Positions 1-6,515 of a stretch of 7,384 nucleotides of DNA are shown here, in pieces. Position numbers and translations under genes: made by a program. Location of the stretch: positions 1 to 7,384 of the forward strand of contig JBLNDO010000015.1 in the NCBI GenBank assembly GCA_050261675.1, read 5' to 3'. The first letter of the stretch is position 1, and the number at the start of each line of letters is the position of its first letter. This stretch comes from DASUBN01 sp050261675 (GTDB lineage Bacteria > Pseudomonadota > Gammaproteobacteria > Natronospirales > REEB76). The notes under the pieces are model-generated. The model was not told the origin of the DNA. It worked only from the letters and a program-made list of their open reading frames with translations, and did not search any database.

Positions 1-66
1 TTCGAAGTCCAAGCCGCGCGTGGTGAGCGTTCGGGCGCGCTTGACCGGGTCGTACGTGAGGCGCAT
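1..66 (-). CDS. brnT: BrnT-family toxin, N-terminal fragment (runs off left edge)
   Basis: Reading the minus strand from an ATG at 66 gives 22 residues, MRLTYDPVKRARTLTTRGLD followed by FE, with the frame still open at the window edge. The (hydrophobic)-(T/E)-(Y/F)-D-P-x-K-x-x-x-(N/T)-x-x-x-(R/H)-G-(L/V)-x-F pattern is the usual beginning of BrnT (formerly DUF497) toxins. These are RelE-fold ribonucleases of type II toxin-antitoxin modules, normally followed in the same operon by the DNA-binding antitoxin BrnA. The antitoxin would lie outside the window to the left. No Shine-Dalgarno is visible before the ATG, and the predicted promoter would start transcription only a few bases upstream, so the message may be almost leaderless. 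The call rests on only 22 residues: fairly confident for family, silent on whether the gene is intact. Confidence 0.68.
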   Translation of the reverse strand, partial: MRLTYDPVKRARTLTTRGLDFE

Positions 67-74
67 GATGACTA

Positions 75-103
75 GTATAATAATTGTATATACAATAATG
101 CAA
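75..103 (-). promoter_or_regulatory. Candidate sigma-70 promoter of the brnT-like gene
   Basis: On the minus strand a -35-like TTGCAT (98-103) is followed after exactly 17 bases by TTATAC (75-80) as a -10 box. Transcription would start near position 68, next to the ATG at 66. The tract is strikingly AT-rich against its GC-rich surroundings. On the plus strand the same tract contains a perfect TATAAT (76-81) without a good -35 partner, so transcription towards the small gene at 227 is also conceivable. Confidence 0.5.
83..96. promoter_or_regulatory. Perfect palindrome, probable autoregulatory operator
   Basis: ATTGTATATACAAT is a perfect 14-bp inverted repeat lying entirely within the 17-bp spacer of the candidate brnT promoter. 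BrnT-BrnA modules are known to be autoregulated by the antitoxin or the toxin-antitoxin complex binding palindromic DNA at their promoter, so this is most simply read as the BrnA operator. The palindrome is seen directly; its protein partner is inferred. Confidence 0.55.
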
Positions 104-226
104 GGGCTAGCACTTGGTGATACCCGCTACGGAGAGGCAAACTAGCCGTTGCCGGCCTGAGGGGCGGCTTCCGACCAGAAGCAGAATTTCGTCGGAGCAA
201 TAATCTGATACCGGAAGGACCCGAGA

Positions 227-550
227 ATGCTACCTAAGATCGTTGTTATGTTGTCAGGGTGGGTACTGCTCGTCAGCTGTATCACCTATCTTGCAGCGTT
301 GTTTCGCGTGGTTTCCTTACTTAAGAGCAACTATCCTGATTACTGGGGAAGAATTGGAGCTCCAAGTCTCTTCGACCCAAATAGCATAACTACTGTCTTT
401 CCAAAGATTATTTTCGGGCGTGATATACCGGACGATGCAAATTCAAAATATCGGTCACTTCTATGGGCGCTTCGATTTTCTCTTGTTGTAGGAATTATTG
501 TTTTTTTATTCATGGTGGTGGTGGCGGCCCTAGGCTTGGCACCTAAATAG
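227..550 (+). CDS. Small two-helix membrane protein of unknown function
   Basis: The 107-residue product has a hydrophobic helix at about 4-26, a polar middle (27-80) with a notable YPDYWGRIGAPSLFDPNS stretch (36-53), and a second very hydrophobic helix at about 82-104. Only three residues follow the second helix. Length and helix-loop-helix topology recall universal stress protein B (UspB, about 110 residues), but I see no sequence signature that proves it, so this is a topology comparison only. The start is supported by GGAAGGA (213-219) seven bases ahead of the ATG. Codon use is clearly more A/T-rich than in the genes to the right, which suggests acquired DNA. It stands alone, convergent with the DUF2252 gene and pointing away from the brnT-like gene. 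I do not recognise a function. Confidence 0.75.
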   Translation: MLPKIVVMLSGWVLLVSCITYLAALFRVVSLLKSNYPDYWGRIGAPSLFDPNSITTVFPKIIFGRDIPDDANSKYRSLLWALRFSLVVGIIVFLFMVVVAALGLAPK

Positions 551-666
551 AGTAGGGTTTCAGAATCGTCTCCGGCCAATTGCAGGTTTAGTCTGAAGTT
601 CCGCTGAGGGAGCAGATAACTAGAGCGTAGATTCACCAGGGAGCGGCACGAGGTGTCGCTTCCGAC

Positions 667-1881
667 CTAGCCTTTGATCTTGAACGCCCCCTTGTCACAG
701 GCCGCGCAGTATTCCATCCAATACGCCGTCATGACACGGCTGCGCTGCCGCGCCTGTTCCAGCAGGCCCTCGGCCCAAACCGGGTGCGCGCCGAAGCGCA
801 TCAGCGTCTCCCGCTCCGCGCTGCCGCGCCACCCGGCGGCCCGGAGTTGTCCCCAGGCCACGAGTTCGCCCATGCTCGTCACGATCGTCTCGAGCCGCGC
901 CCGCTTGCCTTTCCAGGCGGAGAGATTCACCCGTTGTTCGGTGGGTTGCAGCTCTTTCAGCACATAGGACCGACCGCCCATTTCCACGGGAGCGAGCAGC
1001 GCGGGCGCGATGGCCTCGACGGTCTTCTGCAATATCGCCACCCGTTCCGCCTCGTTGGTCCACGCCGGCTGCTTAACCGTGAGATGGCGCACGGGCGCGG
1101 AAGGCAGCGCCTCCTTGAGGTCCAGGAGGAAATTGCCGTTGGGCGAGCCGCGCCCTTCCACCAGGATGGCGTAGCGCTTCACCCCCAGGCTGCCCGTGCC
1201 GGCGATCCGGTCCGCCACGTCCAGCACCTTGTAGAAACCCGGGTCGCGCTGGCCTTGGGCGAAGCGCGCCAGCGTGAGCGACACCTGCTTGCGTTCCGCC
1301 GCCGTGGTCTTGAGCGCGCGCTTGCCGTCGATGCGAAACTTGCGCACGCCTTTCACCCGGACGCTGCGTTTGTCCAGGAACTTCTTGCGCTCGGTCTTCT
1401 TGAGATCCGTGAGCAGCCGCCGGATCAGCCCCACGGCCTGCGGCCGCTCGATCCAGCGCGGCTTGCCGGAGGCGAGTTCCCGGCAATAGGCGTCCAGGAA
1501 CACCTGGCCGAGCCTCGCGGCATCGCGGGGGCCGTAACCGAGCGTGCCGCCGGCCGCGTGTAGGCTCGTCACCAGCCGCAGCAGTTCCCAGCTGCAGGGG
1601 GCGAGGCAGGCCTCGTCGAAATCATTGAGGTCGAAGTACACCAGCCGGTTGTCGCCCTTGTAGGCGCCGAAGTTCTCGAGATGCAGGTCTCCCGAGATCC
1701 ACGCATGCGGGGAGTCATGCAGCACGGGATCGCCGGGCAGTCCGGCGTAGAAGAGGTGGCAGGTCCCGCGCAGGAAGGCGAACGCGCTGCCGCGCATGGC
1801 CCGGTACTTGAGGGCGAGCCGCCGCGGGTCGCGGCCGGCGTTGAAACGCAGCACCTCCTCGACGATGGACGGCGTGTTCAT
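667..1881 (-). CDS. DUF2252 family protein (kinase-like fold suspected)
   Basis: The 404-residue protein carries the family's landmarks in order: KYRAM (25-29), FLRGT (37-41), WISGDLHLENFG (61-72), FDLNDFDEA (83-91), a GTGSLGVKRY segment (228-237), and SYVLKEL (305-311). The GDLHxEN motif followed about 15 residues later by DFDE resembles the catalytic loop and metal-binding acid of aminoglycoside-phosphotransferase-like kinases, so a phosphotransfer activity on an unknown substrate is plausible; no activity is established for the family. There is no signal peptide or membrane segment, so it is cytoplasmic. The ATG lies 8 bases after the stop of the upstream membrane-protein gene, with no Shine-Dalgarno of its own, which points to translational coupling. 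Length is typical of the family and no key motif is missing. Family confident, function unknown. Confidence 0.9.
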   Translation of the reverse strand: MNTPSIVEEVLRFNAGRDPRRLALKYRAMRGSAFAFLRGTCHLFYAGLPGDPVLHDSPHAWISGDLHLENFGAYKGDNRLVYFDLNDFDEACLAPCSWELLRLVTSLHAAGGTLGYGPRDAARLGQVFLDAYCRELASGKPRWIERPQAVGLIRRLLTDLKKTERKKFLDKRSVRVKGVRKFRIDGKRALKTTAAERKQVSLTLARFAQGQRDPGFYKVLDVADRIAGTGSLGVKRYAILVEGRGSPNGNFLLDLKEALPSAPVRHLTVKQPAWTNEAERVAILQKTVEAIAPALLAPVEMGGRSYVLKELQPTEQRVNLSAWKGKRARLETIVTSMGELVAWGQLRAAGWRGSAERETLMRFGAHPVWAEGLLEQARQRSRVMTAYWMEYCAACDKGAFKIKG

Positions 1882-1889
1882 GCCGGCGC

Positions 1890-3650
1890 TCAGGCCGCGG
1901 TCGCTTCGACGAGCGCTTTCGCCTTGGCGCGCGCTTTCGGCAGGCTCTTGTAGGCGCCCTTGGCGATGGCCTGCAGGAGTTTCTGCTGCTCCTGGAGGCG
2001 GAGTGTGTGCAGCGCGATGCCCACTTGCTGCGAAGCGAGGGTAAAGAGGCGGCGCTCCTCCAGCGAATAGGCCTCCGCCGGCCGCGGTCCCACCACGATG
2101 AAGCCCAGGAGTTCGCCGCGCACCGTCAAGGGGTAGGCATACCCCTCCGATTCGATGCGGCTGAAGGTGCCGTGCAGGTCCACTTCCGCGTCGCCGGCGC
2201 GCAATCTCAACAGGGCCAGGTCGTCGTTGCCGATCTTCTCGGGGAAGGGCAGCGGCCCCTGCTTGCGCGCCTGCTTCGGCCCGGCCTTGCCCTTCTGCAT
2301 GGCGTAGACCGCCACGCCCTGGGCGCCGCTGTTGCGGTAAAGGGATTCCGCGGCGAGGTCCAAGAGCTTGTCCGGGTCCTCGATGAGGGAACAGGTGCGG
2401 GCGAACTGGGTGAGTTCGGCGATGGCCCTGTGGCGGCGGCGGAAGAAGGCCGCATTGATGTAGTCATCCACCTTGCGCTTCAGGCTGTTGATGCCCATGC
2501 CCAGCACCAGCGGGATGAGCAGCGCCAGGAACTGGTTGGTCTGGCTGTTGATGGCGTTGTGCTCCAGGAAGGAGAGCAGGGCGGCGAACACGCCCACCAC
2601 CAGGGAGGTGAGCAGGCCGTACACCAGGGCCCGATTCAGCACCACTTGCAGCGAGACCAGCCGGTGTCGCAGCACGGCGTAGGCGAACCCGGCGAAGGCC
2701 ATACCGGTCAAGGCCGTCAGGATGAATTGCGCCGCCGAACCCGGAATGCCGAACCGGAAGGCGACGGACCCGCCCACGTAGCTCAGCAGCAAGCCCACCA
2801 GGCTGAAGAGTATCCAGCGGATCCGCGCCCGGTCGATGTCCGTGGCGGGGCGGTAGCCCAGCACCATCACGATGAGCGGGATGATGAAGATCCAGATGTG
2901 CAGCCAGACGACGATGTTGAGCACCAGCAGGCTGGTGAGTCCGGTGGCGATGGCATAGCCGTTGTAGCCGATCATGAGCGCGTAGTAGACCGCCAGCGAG
3001 GCGATGAAGCGCCATCTCCAACGTCGCCGCGTTTCGGGCGACAGCGCCCCGGCCGTCAAGCCGTCCGCCACCAGGTAGAGGCCCACCAGCGTCCCGCCGA
3101 TCTCCAGGATGGAGCTTGCCCAGTTGAACCAGCCGCCGTAGGGCAGGGGCAAGGGGAGGTCCGAGATGATGGAACTGGCCAGGCTCGACAGGCACCACAG
3201 CGCCACGCCGGCCGCGGCCTCATTGCTCCCGCGCCACAGGAGCAGGAGCCCCAGGGCGGCCATGAGCAGCGCCAGGCTGTAGCCCAGCAGGAAATAAACG
3301 AGTGTCGAGGATTCGAGGCGTATCGGCATCGCGCGTACCTGCACGTGCTGCACCTTGCCGTCGCGGCTTACCGGCAGGTCCAGGGTCGCGCCCGCCGGCA
3401 GGTTGCCGGCGCCCACGCTGAAGGCCAGCCGCGTGGAAAGGTCCATGTCCTTGGGATAAACCACGTCGCCTTCGTGCAATTCCGCCGGCATCGGCAGGCC
3501 GAGGGAGCTCGGATGCAGGCTGTACGCCTTCTGCTGGTAGAGCGGCCGTATCTCCACGGGCGGCGCCGATTGCGGGATGAACGGGAAGGCGATACAGGCG
3601 CCCGCCACCAGCAGGGTGGCGGACCAGAGGACCCAGGTGCGCAGCGTCAT
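1890..3650 (-). CDS. Multi-pass membrane sensor-like protein with C-terminal GAF-like domain, no kinase
   Basis: The 586-residue protein begins with a signal-anchor helix (about 7-26), then a roughly 90-residue extracytoplasmic region (27-116). Eight or nine more hydrophobic helices follow between about 117 and 391. Next comes a basic junction, VDDYINAAFFRRRHRAIAEL (394-413), and a GAF-like cytoplasmic domain (about 411-550) with a QQVGIALHTLRLQEQ exit helix. The stretch from YAVLRHRLVSLQVVLNRALV (324-343) through the basic junction is the arrangement seen in the sensor halves of ComP-like and related histidine kinases. Here, however, the protein ends about 36 residues after the GAF-like domain, with a Lys/Ala-rich tail and no H-box, ATPase, GGDEF or other output domain. 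The start is the first ATG in frame with an N-terminal helix directly behind it; only a weak GGGG precedes it. It leads an operon with the DUF2252 gene. A sensing or scaffold role is inference. Confidence 0.8.
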   Translation of the reverse strand: MTLRTWVLWSATLLVAGACIAFPFIPQSAPPVEIRPLYQQKAYSLHPSSLGLPMPAELHEGDVVYPKDMDLSTRLAFSVGAGNLPAGATLDLPVSRDGKVQHVQVRAMPIRLESSTLVYFLLGYSLALLMAALGLLLLWRGSNEAAAGVALWCLSSLASSIISDLPLPLPYGGWFNWASSILEIGGTLVGLYLVADGLTAGALSPETRRRWRWRFIASLAVYYALMIGYNGYAIATGLTSLLVLNIVVWLHIWIFIIPLIVMVLGYRPATDIDRARIRWILFSLVGLLLSYVGGSVAFRFGIPGSAAQFILTALTGMAFAGFAYAVLRHRLVSLQVVLNRALVYGLLTSLVVGVFAALLSFLEHNAINSQTNQFLALLIPLVLGMGINSLKRKVDDYINAAFFRRRHRAIAELTQFARTCSLIEDPDKLLDLAAESLYRNSGAQGVAVYAMQKGKAGPKQARKQGPLPFPEKIGNDDLALLRLRAGDAEVDLHGTFSRIESEGYAYPLTVRGELLGFIVVGPRPAEAYSLEERRLFTLASQQVGIALHTLRLQEQQKLLQAIAKGAYKSLPKARAKAKALVEATAA

Positions 3651-3692
3651 GGCGGAACCCCAAACGTCATGAGCCCGGAAAGGGCGGCTATC

Positions 3693-3721
3693 ACGCTACC
3701 GCGCGCGGCCGGCGGCGGCAA
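3693..3721 (-). promoter_or_regulatory. Candidate promoter of the sensor-DUF2252 operon
   Basis: On the minus strand TTGCCG (3716-3721) is spaced 17 bases from TAGCGT (3693-3698), which would start transcription near 3686, about 35 bases before the ATG at 3650. The -10 match is poor and the region is GC-rich, so this is only the best available pair in the 128-base divergent gap. Confidence 0.25.
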
Positions 3722-3766
3722 CCCGCTCTCGGGTACACTTTGCGGGCCCCGTTTGCCATAACCATC

Positions 3767-3775
3767 GGGAAAGGA
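3767..3775 (+). promoter_or_regulatory. Ribosome binding site fixing the S9 peptidase start
   Basis: GGGAAAGGA lies just ahead of the ATG at 3779. The open frame extends upstream to a TTG at 3740, but that start has no such site and would bury the signal peptide behind 13 extra residues, so 3779 is preferred. Confidence 0.6.
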
Positions 3776-3778
3776 CCC

Positions 3779-5761
3779 ATGAAATCCCTTCGCCTCGTTC
3801 TTTCTTTCTGCATTCTGCTCATTCCTGCCGCCGCCTTCGCCGCGGACCAGCCCAAGCTGTTCCAGTTGGAGGACCTGCGCCGCCTCGTGGGCGTCTCCGA
3901 CCCGCAGATCTCGCCGGACGGGAAGCGCGTCGTCGTCATCGTGTCCCATCCCAACTGGGACGACGACAAGAACGACAAGGAAATCGATCTCGTGGACGTG
4001 GACACGGGCGCGGTGCGCCCGCTGACCTATAAGCGCACCGGCCTGGATTCGCCCCGCTGGTCGCCGAACGGCGACCGCCTGGCCTTCCTGGCGGAGGATC
4101 CGGATACCAAGCAGGCGCAGATCTTCGTCATGTCCATGGAGGGCGGCGATCCGGTGCGCCTCACCGACGGCAAGCAGGGCGTGGCGTCCTTCACCTGGAG
4201 CCCCGAAGGCAAGCGCATCGCCTATTACGTCCAGGACGAGGAGGACGAGGATGCCGCCAAGCACCACCAGGACGTGATGCAGGTGACCGACAACAACTAT
4301 CTGGTGCGTGAGCCCGTGAAGCCCTGGCACGTGTGGGTGGTGGACGCGGCGGGCGGCAAGGCGAAGCGCCTGACGGAGGGATCCTGGAGCGTCCAGACCG
4401 ATCAGGACACGGGCACGCCCCTCGTCTGGGCCAAGGGCGGCACGGCCATCGTCTACGCGAAGTTCCCCGACAGCTACTTCGGCAATTCCTACCTCAGCAC
4501 CATCGAGTCCGTCGGGGCCGATGGCGCCTCCGGACAACTGTTGGTGGACGAGGCGGGCGCCGTGTATCCGCAGTATTCCCCCAGCGGCAAGCTGCTCGCG
4601 TTCATGCGCCCCCGCGACGGTGACCAGAACAACGGCAACGCCGTGTATCTCAAGACCGTCACCGGTTCCCGCGACCTCACCCACGCGCTCGCGCACAACG
4701 TGGATGACTATCTCTGGCTGCCCGATAACTCCGGGTTGCTGCTGGAAGGCGCCGACAGCACCGATTCCGTGCTCTGGCGCCAGCCGCTGCAGGGACCGGC
4801 CGTGAAGCTCGACCTCGGCGGCGTCGCGCCGCGCGGGTTCTCCCTGTCCAGGAAGGGCGCGCTGGCCTTCACGGGCATGACCGCGGACCATCCCGCCGAG
4901 CTCTACGTGATGGATTCCCTGAAGGCCAAGCCGAAACGCTTGACGCACTTCAACGATTTCGTGGACGGCCTCGCGCTCGGCAGGAGCGTGGGCGTGGACT
5001 GGAAGAGCGAGGATGGCTTCGCCGAGGACGGCGTGCTCACCTATCCCGCGGGCTACGAGCAGGGCAGGAAGTACCCGCTGGTGCTTGTCATCCACGGCGG
5101 GCCGGAGGGCCAGTCCACCCTCGGCTTCACGCCGCTGGTTCAGCTCCTCGCCGCCAAGGACTTCCTGGTGTTCCAGCCCAACTACCGGGGCAGCACCAAC
5201 CTGGGCGACGCCTACCAGCACGCCATTTACCGCGACACGGGCGAGGGTCCCGGCAAGGACGTGATGGCCGGCCTCGCGGCCGTCTTGAAGCTCGGCGTGG
5301 CGGACGAATCGCGCATCGCCATCTCCGGCTGGTCCTACGGCGGCTACATGACGTCCTGGCTGAACGGCCGTTACCCGGACCGCTGGAAGGCGGCGCTGGA
5401 GGGCGCGGCGCTGAACGACTGGCTCATGGACTACGAGATTTCCTATTACCAGCACGGCGACCTGTATTTCTTCGGCGGCTCCCCCAACGGCCCCGACCCG
5501 GCCACCGCCAAGCTGTGGCGCGAGCAGTCACCCATCGCCTTCGCCGGCGCGGTCAAGGCGCCGACGCTCATCCTCGGCGACGCCGGCGACAACAACGTGC
5601 CCATCGTCAACAGCTACGAGATGTACCACGCGCTGCAGGACCACGGCGTAACCGTCGAGTTCTACGTCTATCCGGTCAACACCCATTTCCCGGGCGACGT
5701 CGTCCACACCACGGATGTCTACGACCGCTGGGTCAAGTGGATGAAGAAATACCTGAAGTGA
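3779..5761 (+). CDS. Exported S9 family (prolyl oligopeptidase-type) serine peptidase
   Basis: The 660-residue protein starts with a signal peptide, MKSLRLVLSFCILLIPAAAFA, cut most likely before ADQPK, so it acts in the periplasm or outside. Residues about 30-400 form a TolB/WD40-like beta-propeller with repeated (S/W)SPDGKR, WSPNGDR and WSPEGKR blades and an acidic loop, DEEDED (153-158). The C-terminal alpha/beta hydrolase domain has HGGPEG (439-444), the nucleophile elbow GWSYGG with Ser519, acid Asp604 in GDNNVP, and His636 in NTHFPGD. The catalytic triad is therefore complete. Family members (COG1506: dipeptidyl- and acylaminoacyl-peptidases) cleave short peptides; the exact specificity cannot be read from sequence. 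It is divergent from the sensor operon. A TACACT at 3734-3739 may be its -10 box, but no good -35 is visible. Its TGA lies inside a long palindrome. Confidence 0.93.
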   Translation: MKSLRLVLSFCILLIPAAAFAADQPKLFQLEDLRRLVGVSDPQISPDGKRVVVIVSHPNWDDDKNDKEIDLVDVDTGAVRPLTYKRTGLDSPRWSPNGDRLAFLAEDPDTKQAQIFVMSMEGGDPVRLTDGKQGVASFTWSPEGKRIAYYVQDEEDEDAAKHHQDVMQVTDNNYLVREPVKPWHVWVVDAAGGKAKRLTEGSWSVQTDQDTGTPLVWAKGGTAIVYAKFPDSYFGNSYLSTIESVGADGASGQLLVDEAGAVYPQYSPSGKLLAFMRPRDGDQNNGNAVYLKTVTGSRDLTHALAHNVDDYLWLPDNSGLLLEGADSTDSVLWRQPLQGPAVKLDLGGVAPRGFSLSRKGALAFTGMTADHPAELYVMDSLKAKPKRLTHFNDFVDGLALGRSVGVDWKSEDGFAEDGVLTYPAGYEQGRKYPLVLVIHGGPEGQSTLGFTPLVQLLAAKDFLVFQPNYRGSTNLGDAYQHAIYRDTGEGPGKDVMAGLAAVLKLGVADESRIAISGWSYGGYMTSWLNGRYPDRWKAALEGAALNDWLMDYEISYYQHGDLYFFGGSPNGPDPATAKLWREQSPIAFAGAVKAPTLILGDAGDNNVPIVNSYEMYHALQDHGVTVEFYVYPVNTHFPGDVVHTTDVYDRWVKWMKKYLK

Positions 5762-5796
5762 CATTGGGCTCGCCGCATGCGGCGAGCCCAATGTCA
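5759..5796. terminator. Perfect 38-bp palindrome over the S9 stop codon, possible terminator
   Basis: The left half TGACATTGGGCTCGCCGCA (5759-5777) is exactly the reverse complement of the right half (5778-5796). As RNA it would make a hairpin of about 17 GC-rich pairs around a four-base loop. The stem begins at the TGA of the peptidase gene itself. No T-run follows on either strand, so it is not a classical intrinsic terminator. It may instead block readthrough between convergent genes or protect the 3' end of the mRNA. Its right edge overlaps the first bases of the adjoining MITE-like repeat. Confidence 0.55.
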
Positions 5797-5885
5797 TGCC
5801 GGCGAAAACCGGTATCCAGGTCCGGATGTGCCGGCTTCCTGCCTCATATGATATGGGCTGGATTCCTGCTTTCGCAGGAATGACG
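5792..5885. repeat. MITE-like/REP-like palindromic intergenic element (GTCATTCC type)
   Basis: Two 28-base ends, 5792-5819 (starting TGTCATGCCGGCGAAAACC) and 5858-5885 (ending TTTCGCAGGAATGACG), match each other as inverted repeats at 22 of 28 positions. Each end is itself a small hairpin; the right one has a perfect 7-bp stem TTCCTGC/GCAGGAA around TTTC. This is the familiar GTCATTCC(C)GC...CTGGATTCC layout of dispersed palindromic repeats found between genes in many beta- and gammaproteobacteria. The 38-base core has no coding capacity. The element ends 5 bases before the stop of the peroxiredoxin gene. The structure is read directly; family membership is from memory of the consensus. Confidence 0.72.
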
Positions 5886-5890
5886 AAGCG

Positions 5891-6433
5891 TTACTTCCCC
5901 TGTTTCGCCTTCCAATCCTGGATGGCCTTGAGCGTGTTCGCCACGTGCTGTTCGGGGTTCATGTCCGTATACATGTATATCACTGAGCCGTCCGGTGCCA
6001 CCACGTAGGAGGTACGGTTGGCGTAGGTCTCGTGTCCGGGCAGCTGGGCGCCATAGAGCTTGATGACCTTGAGGTCCGGGTCCGCGGCGACCGGGAATTT
6101 GTTGCGGCACTCGCTCACCGAGAACTTGTTGAGCTTGTCGATGTTGTCGTGGGACACGCCGATCACCGAGGCTCCGAGCGCCGCATATTTGTCCGTGGCT
6201 TCCGCGAACTCGTGCGCCTCGATGGTGCAGCCCTTGGTGAAGGCCTCGGGATAGAAATACACCACCACCGGGCCCTTCTTGAGTTGATCGGCGAGGTTGA
6301 AAGTGAATTCCTTGCCGCCCAGCGAAGCCTGAGCCGTGAAATCGGGCGCCTTGTCGCCGACGCCGACCGCGGCGAACACCGGCAGCGCGACGAGCGCCAG
6401 GAACGCGGAAATGTACAGGGTAAGACGCTTCAT
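5891..6433 (-). CDS. Periplasmic PrxQ/BCP-like thiol peroxidase (peroxiredoxin)
   Basis: The 180-residue protein has a signal peptide (MKRLTLYISAFLALVALPVFA, cut before AVGVGDKAPDF) and then an AhpC/TSA thioredoxin-fold domain, so it should reduce peroxides in the periplasm. The peroxidatic motif PEAFTKGC (62-69) fits PxxxTxxC with Cys69. In Escherichia coli BCP the resolving cysteine sits five residues later; here that position (74) is His. The only other cysteine is Cys109 in SVSECRNKFP, 40 residues on, close to the helix-3 position used by some PrxQ enzymes such as the Xylella one. Its reductant is unknown. The ATG at 6433 is preferred over an in-frame ATG at 6511 because a strong AAGGAG precedes it and the signal peptide follows it directly. 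It faces the S9 gene convergently, and lies 82 bases after the STAS-like gene. Confidence 0.92.
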   Translation of the reverse strand: MKRLTLYISAFLALVALPVFAAVGVGDKAPDFTAQASLGGKEFTFNLADQLKKGPVVVYFYPEAFTKGCTIEAHEFAEATDKYAALGASVIGVSHDNIDKLNKFSVSECRNKFPVAADPDLKVIKLYGAQLPGHETYANRTSYVVAPDGSVIYMYTDMNPEQHVANTLKAIQDWKAKQGK

Positions 6434-6439
6434 GCTGGA

Positions 6440-6445
6440 CTCCTT
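6440..6445 (-). promoter_or_regulatory. Ribosome binding site fixing the peroxiredoxin start
   Basis: AAGGAG on the minus strand stands six bases before the ATG at 6433. It rules out the 26-residue upstream extension as the main start, since that extension lacks a signal-peptide-like beginning. Confidence 0.75.
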
Positions 6446-6515
6446 GGGGAATTGATAATCACCATCGGCAGTGGACCCGGGAACGGCCGATTTTATTCCC
6501 GTCCGGGGCATTTGA

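Noticed and set aside
651..668. Imperfect hairpin AGGTGTCG-CTTC-CGACCT between the small gene and the DUF2252 gene
   Set aside because: It has a bulge, a short stem and no T-run on either side, so I do not call it a terminator.
784..1563. 259-codon plus-strand frame antisense to the DUF2252 gene
   Set aside because: No motif and biased composition; the DUF2252 motifs on the other strand explain this region fully.
2007..3761. 584-codon open frame on the plus strand, antisense to the membrane sensor gene
   Set aside because: It is a Gln/His/Arg/Gly-rich translation without recognisable motifs. The minus-strand frame has clear membrane helices and a GAF-like domain.
3647..5455. 602-codon open frame on the minus strand, antisense to the S9 peptidase gene
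   Set aside because: It is a shadow of high GC third positions. Its translation has low-complexity Val/Gly/His/Arg-rich composition with no domain, while the opposite strand has an intact triad and signal peptide.
6452..6468. Possible Fur-like box upstream of the peroxiredoxin (TTGATAATCACCATC)
   Set aside because: Only one half resembles the GATAAT repeat of Fur sites, and the rest does not match. The similarity is within what chance gives.
6434..6511. Longer N-terminus of the peroxiredoxin starting at the ATG at 6511
   Set aside because: It would put 26 polar residues in front of a good signal peptide, and the strong AAGGAG site belongs to the ATG at 6433.
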